12,030 bases of DNA, taken from Pseudomonadota bacterium. Its GTDB lineage: Bacteria > Pseudomonadota > Gammaproteobacteria > Pseudomonadales > Halieaceae. Under the pieces are notes generated by a model, which made no database searches, was not told where the DNA came from, and was given only the letters and a program-made list of their open reading frames with translations. The position numbers and the translations under genes are program-made. The stretch lies in NCBI GenBank assembly GCA_030591305.1, contig JAUVBI010000077.1, positions 1 to 12,030 of the forward strand, written 5' to 3'. The first letter of the stretch is position 1; each line of letters begins with the position of its first letter. Below are positions 6,633-12,030 of the stretch, one piece after another.

Positions 6633-6986
6633 CTACATGGTGTGCGTGGGCCTATCGGAGGAGAGAGAACCGGCAAGGTGGTTTTCAATTTTTGCATTCG
6701 CCGTGGCGTCCTGCTCACTGAACTGCACCCCTATTCCAGCGGTGCGGTTGCCCTGGGCTCCGCGCGGTGTTACCCATACAACCTTACCGGCGATGGGGAT
6801 TTTTTCCGTTTCATCCATCAAGCTCAACAACATAAAGACTTCGTCACCGACCTTGTAGGGCTTATTGGTCGGCACAAACAGGCCACCGTTTTCCAGATAG
6901 GGCATATAGGCAGAATACAGAACCGCTTTATCCTTAATGGTTAAAGACAGTATTCCGCTGCGACCGCCTACATTTGAATTGCTCAT
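6633..6986 (-). CDS. pilZ: PilZ, type IV pilus assembly protein
   Basis: This 117-residue protein is close to Pseudomonas PilZ along its whole length. It shares GILSLTIKDKAVLY, YMPYLENGGLFVPTNK, GDEVFMLLSLMDETEKIP, the beta-barrel signature GKVVWVTPRGAQGNRTAGIG, and the invariant C-terminus SDRPTHTM. It is needed for type IV pilus formation through the PilB/FimX machinery and gave its name to the PilZ domain. Like true PilZ, it lacks the N-terminal RxxxR motif that binds cyclic di-GMP. The ATG has AGGGAG about 8 nt upstream. It lies 23 nt after holB and is the last gene of the fabF-holB cluster. No intrinsic terminator for it is visible on the minus strand before the small-RNA region. Confidence 0.97.
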   Translation of the reverse strand: MSNSNVGGRSGILSLTIKDKAVLYSAYMPYLENGGLFVPTNKPYKVGDEVFMLLSLMDETEKIPIAGKVVWVTPRGAQGNRTAGIGVQFSEQDATANAKIENHLAGSLSSDRPTHTM

Positions 6987-7009
6987 TTAATGTGCTCCCT
7001 GCGAGCTTT

Positions 7010-7963
7010 TCATGTTAGCACCATTTCGAAGCGGGCACTCAAGGCGTCTACCAATAATTGTCTGTTTGGGTTGGCGCCACTGTAAACCACTCGCTGTAGC
7101 CGCACCACCTCGTCCAGCAGGCCGTAGATGGCGCGCACTGACTTGCCTCGAAGGTCTGTCGCATTCATGCTCAAAACTAATGCCTGCAGATGTTCATGTA
7201 GCTGTGCCAGCATGTCCTCCAAGGGGTCATCCGCCATCAAACTGCCTAAATTTTGCACACTGCCCCCGCTGGAGCCCAGGGCATTGAGAGCTGTGCGGAT
7301 TGCCTCAGCGCCATCCAGTGATGCGCTCTTGTACAGCTTTTCGGCAAGTAACACCTGCCCGTGCGCTAAATCCAGCGCCCGTTCACTCTCAGCCCTGTTT
7401 GTGGTCAGCAGATCCAGCCAGGAGAGGCTGGGCTCTCGCCCCGGCATGGTCAGCTTCAGGGCCTGGCAGCGAGACCTTATGGTGGCGGGTAAGCCCTGCA
7501 GTCTATGACAAACCAGAATGATGTAAGTCTCTGCCGACGGCTCTTCCAGGGATTTGAGCAGGGCATTTGCCGCGGCGATATTCATTGTTTCAGCCGGTGA
7601 TAAAACCACAACTTTTCGCAGCCCCAGGCTCGCTGTTTTACCGGTAAATTCGACCAACTGGCGCACCTGCTCCACTTTGATCACTCGACTGCTTCCCTCG
7701 GGTTGCAGCCAGCGAAAATCTCCATGGCTGCCGCTCATGCTCAGTTCGCAGGCATGGCATTCGCCGCAGTTGTGGCCGCTGCGGGGTTCCTTACACAGTA
7801 ATAGCCTCGCCAGCGCCATAGCCATGCGGGCCTTGCCAGAGTGCTGTACGCCACTTAGTAAAATTGCGTGAGGCAGTTGCTGCTCATCGAGTTGTTGCAG
7901 CAGCTGTGACCACGGCTCTTTCTGCCACGCCAAGGCGGTGCTGATGGTGGGAATCCCGCTCAT
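7010..7963 (-). CDS. holB: DNA polymerase III subunit delta prime (clamp loader)
   Basis: Delta prime is the stationary subunit of the clamp loader that places the beta clamp on DNA. The 317 residues are close to the 334 of E. coli. A degenerate phosphate loop GVQHSGKA is at 38-45, the zinc-binding cysteines are C57, C66, C69 and C72, and NALLKSLEEPSAET is at 133-146. The SRC motif that provides the arginine finger is at 164-166 (TIRSRCQ). The C-terminal helical collar region is weakly conserved, as usual. The ATG is at 7961-7963, 13 nt after the tmk stop, within the conserved tmk-holB pair. Nothing unusual is seen. Confidence 0.95.
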   Translation of the reverse strand: MSGIPTISTALAWQKEPWSQLLQQLDEQQLPHAILLSGVQHSGKARMAMALARLLLCKEPRSGHNCGECHACELSMSGSHGDFRWLQPEGSSRVIKVEQVRQLVEFTGKTASLGLRKVVVLSPAETMNIAAANALLKSLEEPSAETYIILVCHRLQGLPATIRSRCQALKLTMPGREPSLSWLDLLTTNRAESERALDLAHGQVLLAEKLYKSASLDGAEAIRTALNALGSSGGSVQNLGSLMADDPLEDMLAQLHEHLQALVLSMNATDLRGKSVRAIYGLLDEVVRLQRVVYSGANPNRQLLVDALSARFEMVLT

Positions 7964-7976
7964 CGATACCTACTCT

Positions 7977-8624
7977 TCATGCGTGCCTCACGCCCCAACA
8001 TTCCAGCAGCTCAAGACATATCTTGTCGATAGTACCCTGCACTTCCGGCAGGGTAAGGCTGGCATCGATAACATGATAGCGACCGCTGCTCTCCTGGGCC
8101 ATTTGTAAATATGTCTGTCGAACTCGCTGGAAAAACTCCCGATCCTCGCGCTCAAAACGATCCAACTCACCGCGCTTCTTCGCCCGGGACATTCCCGTGT
8201 CTATCGGCGCATCCAGCAACAAGGTGTAATCCGGGCGAAGCTCGCCCTGAACCAACTGCTCCAACTGGCGAACCTTGGCAACGCTCACGCCCCGGCCACC
8301 GCATTGATAGGCATAGGTGGCGTCTGTAAAGCGATCACAGAGTACCCACTTGCCGGCACTCAATGCGGGCTCAATACGTTTTTCAATGTGCTGAGCCCTG
8401 GCGGCAAACATCAAAAGCAGTTCGGTAAGCTCTCCCACCGACTCGCCACGTACCTCCAGCAGTATCTGGCGAATACTCTCGGCCAAGCGAGTGCCACCAG
8501 GCTCCCGTGTCACCACCAGTTCCACGCCGTGCTGCTGTAGCTGTTCGGCCAGGTAGGTAATATTGGTGGACTTACCCACCCCTTCGCCGCCTTCAACCGT
8601 TAAAAATAAACCTCTGGACCGCAT
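7977..8624 (-). CDS. tmk: Thymidylate kinase
   Basis: Tmk phosphorylates dTMP to dTDP, an essential step in dTTP supply. The 215 residues are typical. The P-loop GGEGVGKS is at 12-19, the TMP-contacting TREPGGT at 39-45, the DRF motif (D97-R98) is followed by SY-like TDATYAYQ, and the LID segment RAKKRGELDRFERED (137-151) carries the arginines. Arginines in the LID and none in the P-loop make it the E. coli-like type II form. The ATG is 7 nt after the mltG stop; GGAG within the end of mltG is about 13 nt upstream, which suggests coupling to mltG translation. Confidence 0.96.
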   Translation of the reverse strand: MRSRGLFLTVEGGEGVGKSTNITYLAEQLQQHGVELVVTREPGGTRLAESIRQILLEVRGESVGELTELLLMFAARAQHIEKRIEPALSAGKWVLCDRFTDATYAYQCGGRGVSVAKVRQLEQLVQGELRPDYTLLLDAPIDTGMSRAKKRGELDRFEREDREFFQRVRQTYLQMAQESSGRYHVIDASLTLPEVQGTIDKICLELLECWGVRHA

Positions 8625-8631
8625 GTTGTTA

Positions 8632-9657
8632 TTATTTCTCCGGGCTTGAGTGATAGTTTTCTCGTCGTTTCAATTGATACTTTCGAACCGCTTTCTGGTG
8701 TGCCTGCAAGGTGGCGGAAAACACATGGCCACCGTCCCCCCTGGCGACAAAATACAGAGTATCACCTTCCGCCGGATTTAGGGCGGCGTGAATGGCCTCA
8801 CGGCCCGCCAGAGCGATGGGCGAAGGCGGCAGGCCGTGGTGCCGGTATGTATTGTAGGGGTTGGCGCTATCCCTCAGATCTACCCTGCGCAAATTGCCAT
8901 CAAACTGCTTCCCCATGCCATAGATAACCGTCGGGTCAGTCTGCAGACGCATCTTTTTTTGCAGGCGGCGAACAAACACACCGGCAATTTCTGCCCGCTC
9001 CTGCGCCAAGCCAGTTTCCCGTTCAATAATGGAGGCCATAATAAGCGCCTCGTACGCGCTCTTATAGGGCAGGTCCGCTGCCCTGTCCGCCCACTCCCGG
9101 GCCAGCACTGTTTGCATGCGCTGATGGGAGCGCTGCAAAATTTGCCAGTCGGACGTGCCGCGTTCAAAGCGATAACTGTCCGGGAAAAACAGGCCCTCGG
9201 GGTTACTGTGTGCTGCCGTTAATGTGAGAAGCTGCGCATCTTCCACGCCATCCATGACGTGCTCTAAATCACTTTCAGCAGCCAACAGTAACAGGGCTCG
9301 CCCCAGGGTAATGCCCTCGGGAAGCGTGACCTGGTATTGGATAACCTTGCCCTCACTCAGCAGCATGAGCAGTAATTTAATATCCAGGTATTGTGGCAGC
9401 AAATACTCTCCCTGTTTGATTTGGGTATCCAGGCCAGTGTAGCGCCCATACAAAAGCAGCAACCGGGGATAGGGAACAACACCCCGCTCATGCAGGCGAG
9501 TAGTAACACTGCGCAGGCTCTCCCCCGCCTTCACCGTAAAATGATAACCGCCGCCGGGAATTGCCAGGCGCGTCTTCCAGCGATGCTGAAATTCCAGACC
9601 GAGAAGCCCGACAATAACGGCACAGACAAGCAGGGAAATTGCCAGGCGAGAGATCAT
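8632..9657 (-). CDS. mltG: MltG, endolytic peptidoglycan transglycosylase
   Basis: MltG (YceG family) is an inner-membrane enzyme that cleaves nascent glycan strands and is thought to set strand length. I place the start at the ATG 9655-9657, giving 341 residues; a longer frame to 9765 exists, but its first 36 residues lie inside pabC and look non-coding. With this start the protein begins MISRLAISLLVCAVIVGLLGLEF, a clear single membrane anchor with the rest in the periplasm. A LysM-like segment (FTVKAGESLRSV) follows. The catalytic glutamate is E212 in ASIIERETG, with RLQTDPTVIYGM and NPYNTYRHHGLPPSPI downstream. The ATG overlaps the pabC TGA as ATGA, so translation is coupled. The family was formerly mis-annotated as aminodeoxychorismate lyase because of this neighbour. 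Confidence 0.95.
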   Translation of the reverse strand: MISRLAISLLVCAVIVGLLGLEFQHRWKTRLAIPGGGYHFTVKAGESLRSVTTRLHERGVVPYPRLLLLYGRYTGLDTQIKQGEYLLPQYLDIKLLLMLLSEGKVIQYQVTLPEGITLGRALLLLAAESDLEHVMDGVEDAQLLTLTAAHSNPEGLFFPDSYRFERGTSDWQILQRSHQRMQTVLAREWADRAADLPYKSAYEALIMASIIERETGLAQERAEIAGVFVRRLQKKMRLQTDPTVIYGMGKQFDGNLRRVDLRDSANPYNTYRHHGLPPSPIALAGREAIHAALNPAEGDTLYFVARGDGGHVFSATLQAHQKAVRKYQLKRRENYHSSPEK

Positions 9658-10493
9658 TGCGCGCGCCCACACAGCAGAGCGTGTAACGCACTGCAAACCT
9701 TGTGACTCTCCCAGCGCGCTGTCCCAAAACTGCCTACCGGCCGCAGACCAATCAGGGCATTGCAATAAAATACTTCCCCCGCAGACTCAACTTGCGCCAC
9801 CGTCAGTTCGGCCTCTTGCACTTTCAGGCCAAGCGCGGGGGCCAACTGCTCGATAATAAGGCGGCGGCGTGTGCCGTGTACACCGCATTCGCTCAATTGA
9901 GGTGTGAGCAATTCATCACCGTTGATAATAAAAATATTACCCGCTGCAACAGAGATGACGTCACCCGCCTGATTGAGCATGACAACTTCATCAACAGCGG
10001 CAGCCTCGCGCTCCCTGGCGGCCAACACCTGCTCCAGGCGATTGAGATGTTTGATGCCAGCTAGCATGGGCTGGCAACCCCAGCGAATCTTCGCCACTGC
10101 CAGTTGCGCGGGGGGTAACATCCCAGAGTAGCTTTGCCCGGTTCGCGCCCAGGTCATAATAATCACCCGGGGTATGGTTGCCTGCAGCGGCGTGTAACCC
10201 CTGGGGCCACTGCCCCGGGTTACCGTAACGCGCATGGTCATTTCTCCGGGAAAATCACCGGAATTGAGAGCCGTATGGATTTGATCTCTAATTTCATTGA
10301 GGCAACTGGGGAAGCCCAGGGCGTGCAGCCCCTGTTCCAGTCGTTGCATGTGTAGTTCGAGATAGAGGGGTTTACCTGCTAGCAGCAGCAGTGTTTCAAA
10401 AAGGCCATCACCAAAATCCAGCCCGCGATCCGGTAGAGGAAGGACCCGAGCCGGACAGCCATCCACCCATATCAAGTTGGGCTCAGACGCCAC
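9654..10493 (-). CDS. pabC: 4-amino-4-deoxychorismate lyase
   Basis: PabC splits aminodeoxychorismate into p-aminobenzoate and pyruvate for folate synthesis. It is a fold-type IV PLP enzyme. Visible are IWVDGCPA near the N-terminus, DRGLDFGDGLFET (22-34), the PLP lysine K148 in AGIKHLNRLEQVLA, and CGVHGTRRR (203-211). Length (279) fits the family. The first start is GTG (10491-10493), 9 nt after the fabF stop with no strong ribosome binding site; TTG at residue 7 is an alternative that would match the short N-termini of relatives better. One oddity: where relatives have VTE or VIE before the SNLF/ANLF motif, this protein has VIS (S181) before GNIF, so the glutamate that contacts the PLP ring nitrogen appears to be missing. 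Confidence 0.92.
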   Translation of the reverse strand: MASEPNLIWVDGCPARVLPLPDRGLDFGDGLFETLLLLAGKPLYLELHMQRLEQGLHALGFPSCLNEIRDQIHTALNSGDFPGEMTMRVTVTRGSGPRGYTPLQATIPRVIIMTWARTGQSYSGMLPPAQLAVAKIRWGCQPMLAGIKHLNRLEQVLAAREREAAAVDEVVMLNQAGDVISVAAGNIFIINGDELLTPQLSECGVHGTRRRLIIEQLAPALGLKVQEAELTVAQVESAGEVFYCNALIGLRPVGSFGTARWESHKVCSALHALLCGRAQ

Positions 10494-10502
10494 AGCCAGA
10501 CT

Positions 10503-11744
10503 CTAATCCAGCTTACTGAATAACAGTGAGCCGTTGGTGCCCCCAAAACCGAAGGAATTGGACAGCGCGCATTGTATCTCTCTCTCCTGTGCGGTATGCG
10601 GCACATAATTCAGCCGACAATCTTCGCTGGGGCTGTCCAGGTTAATGGTGGGCGGCGCCACCTGGTCACGTATTGCCAGAATGGAAAAAATAGCCTCCAC
10701 TGCACCGGCCGCACCCAGCAAGTGGCCAATCATCGACTTGGTCGAACTCACTGCAACCTGCGTCGCATCGGACCCCATGACAGTTTCTATCGCCAGGCTC
10801 TCGGCACCATCACCGGCGGGCGTGGACGTGCCGTGGGCGTTAATGTAATGGATTTTATCGGTAGCTATACCGGCATCATTCACGGCATTTTGCATGGCCG
10901 CCGCTGCGCCCCGCCCGTCGGGTGGAGGCAGGGTCATATGGTAAGCGTCGCCACTCATACCAAAGCCAATAACTTCGGCGTAGATTTTCGCACCGCGTGC
11001 TTTAGCCGCCTCGTACTCTTCCAGCATAAGCACGCCAGCGCCATCACCCAGAACGAATCCATCGCGGTCTTTATCCCAGGGGCGAGAGGCCGCCTGGGGG
11101 TCGTCATTTCGTTTTGACAAGGCCCGGGCAGCGGCAAAACCGCCGACACCCACCGGCGTGGTCGCCATCTCCGCACCGCCGGCTAACATGGCATCGGCAT
11201 CTCCCGCTGCAATCAGGCGCGCGGCCATACCAATATTATGCGTGCCAGTTGTGCAGGCTGTTACAATCGCGAGATTGGGGCCTCGCATACCGTACTTAAC
11301 CGACAAATTACCGGCAATCATATTGATGATGGAGCCAGGTACAAAAAATGGGGATATTTTACGGGGACCGCCAGTTCGAACCAACTCGGCGGCCTTCTCT
11401 ATCAGGCCGATGCCGCCAATGCCCGAACCGATGGAACAGCCAACTCTTGCGGCATTCTGTTCAGTCACTTCAAAACCGCTGTCTTCCATAGCCTGAATTC
11501 CGGCAATCATGCCGTACTGGACGAAGGGGTCCATCTTGCGAGAATCTTTGGGGAGGAGGTATTGAGAAATATCCAGGTCGCGAACACTGGCACTAAACCG
11601 GGTACTGTAGGCTGAGACGTCAAAGCTCTCTATCAAGGCAGCGCCACTCTTACCGGCGAGAATATTTTTCCAGGTTTCTTCCACCGTGTTACCGACGGCA
11701 GTAAGCATGCCCATTCCCGTTACTACAACTCTTCTACCAATCAA
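10503..11744 (-). CDS. fabF: Beta-ketoacyl-ACP synthase II
   Basis: FabF condenses acyl-ACP with malonyl-ACP in fatty-acid elongation and favours the palmitoleate to cis-vaccenate step. The 413 residues match E. coli FabF. The Cys-His-His active site is intact: C164 in [10 protein letters not shown]304 in [12 protein letters not shown]341 in [14 protein letters not shown], with K336 nearby, each one residue beyond E. coli numbering. The C-terminal [14 protein letters not shown] is also standard. The start is TTG (11742-11744), which aligns with the family's N-terminus ([12 protein letters not shown]) and has a good AGGAG about 8 nt upstream. It follows acpP, its substrate carrier, by 101 nt that include a terminator-like hairpin, and begins the downstream cluster. 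Confidence 0.97.
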   Translation of the reverse strand: MIGRRVVVTGMGMLTAVGNTVEETWKNILAGKSGAALIESFDVSAYSTRFSASVRDLDISQYLLPKDSRKMDPFVQYGMIAGIQAMEDSGFEVTEQNAARVGCSIGSGIGGIGLIEKAAELVRTGGPRKISPFFVPGSIINMIAGNLSVKYGMRGPNLAIVTACTTGTHNIGMAARLIAAGDADAMLAGGAEMATTPVGVGGFAAARALSKRNDDPQAASRPWDKDRDGFVLGDGAGVLMLEEYEAAKARGAKIYAEVIGFGMSGDAYHMTLPPPDGRGAAAAMQNAVNDAGIATDKIHYINAHGTSTPAGDGAESLAIETVMGSDATQVAVSSTKSMIGHLLGAAGAVEAIFSILAIRDQVAPPTINLDSPSEDCRLNYVPHTAQEREIQCALSNSFGFGGTNGSLLFSKLD

Positions 11745-11789
11745 CGGCCCAGCTCCTCTGACAGTGGTTTTTTATTACAGCTTATAAAC

Positions 11790-11826
11790 AAAAAAACCGC
11801 TCTATTAAGTAATAGAAACGGTTTTT
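11790..11826 (-). terminator. Terminator/attenuator between acpP and fabF
   Basis: AAAAACCG (11792-11799) pairs with CGGTTTTT (11819-11826). An inner stem TCTATT (11801-11806) with AATAGA (11811-11816) closes a 4-nt loop, with a small internal bulge between them. On the minus strand it ends in seven T, a good intrinsic terminator 20 nt after the acpP stop. It is also terminator-like on the plus strand (five T). No other promoter for fabF stands out in the gap, so partial read-through that lowers fabF relative to acpP is the likely role. Confidence 0.75.
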
Positions 11827-11845
11827 CCTGGGAAGGCGGTTTGGA

Positions 11846-12030
11846 CTAGGATTGATTGCTGTTAATGTAATCGATCGCTAACTTAACCGTTGTAATTTTT
11901 TCTGCTTCTTCGTCTGGAATCTCTGTCTCGAATTCTTCTTCAAGGGCCATAACCAACTCGACAGTGTCCAATGAGTCCGCACCCAAGTCCTCTACAAAAG
12001 AGGCTTCGGTTTGTACGTCTTCTTCGTTGA
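11846..12030 (-). CDS. acpP: Acyl carrier protein, C-terminal part (cut by window edge)
   Basis: Sixty complete C-terminal codons are present and the gene runs off the right edge; about 17 N-terminal residues are missing by comparison with the 78-codon E. coli gene. The phosphopantetheine attachment serine lies in [18 protein letters not shown], the signature helix II of ACP. The protein is very acidic and ends DYINSNQS before a TAG stop (complement of 11846-11848). ACP carries growing acyl chains in the cytoplasm and is the direct partner of FabF encoded next. The frame was read directly from the sequence; no in-window start exists. Confidence 0.96.
   Translation of the reverse strand, partial: NEEDVQTEASFVEDLGADSLDTVELVMALEEEFETEIPDEEAEKITTVKLAIDYINSNQS

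Noticed and set aside
9658..9765. N-terminal extension of the mltG frame by 36 residues
   Set aside because: It lies fully inside pabC, reads like shadow sequence, and would put the membrane anchor internally; the ATGA overlap start at 9657 gives the standard MltG N-terminus.
1..12030. CRISPR array, insertion sequence, phage or defence genes
   Set aside because: No regularly spaced repeats, transposase motifs, terminal inverted repeats or known defence-protein motifs were seen on either strand.

Overview
This window comes from a gammaproteobacterium, most likely a free-living or marine relative of Pseudomonas/Cellvibrionales. The evidence is two conserved housekeeping blocks, tig-clpP-clpX-lon and acpP-fabF-pabC-mltG-tmk-holB-pilZ, whose proteins closely resemble those of Pseudomonas and E. 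coli. A pilZ directly after holB points to the Pseudomonas-like side. Every recognisable protein gene lies on the minus strand, so the biological reading order runs from 12030 down to 1.

In that order: (1) The 3' part of acpP (11846-12030) is followed by a bidirectional terminator/attenuator hairpin. (2) A tightly packed cluster follows: fabF (TTG start), pabC (probable GTG start), mltG (ATGA overlap with pabC), tmk, holB and pilZ. It joins fatty-acid elongation, folate (PABA) synthesis, peptidoglycan cleavage, dTTP synthesis, the replicative clamp loader and type IV pilus assembly. (3) The 296-bp gap 6337-6632 is not empty. It holds a strong plus-strand terminator, three further hairpins, and what read as overlapping divergent promoters on a perfect inverted repeat. 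I interpret it as a plus-strand small RNA of about 126 nt facing a minus-strand operon. (4) That operon holds a signal-peptide-less GH84 (O-GlcNAcase-like) hydrolase and a 440-residue cupin protein resembling type I phosphomannose isomerase. The second frame continues the first, separated by one TAA and two sense codons. (5) A class II tRNA-Leu(UAG) follows. (6) The proteostasis cluster comes last: trigger factor, ClpP, ClpX, and the first 25 codons of Lon behind a near-consensus sigma-32 heat-shock promoter.

Most of the window is ordinary core genome. The unusual part is 3943-6632: two sugar-related proteins in one split frame, with a divergently transcribed structured RNA that may share their operator. 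It sits between two conserved blocks and next to a tRNA, as expected for an accessory insertion. I do not recognise the RNA or the cupin as a named family member, and the linkage between them is inference.
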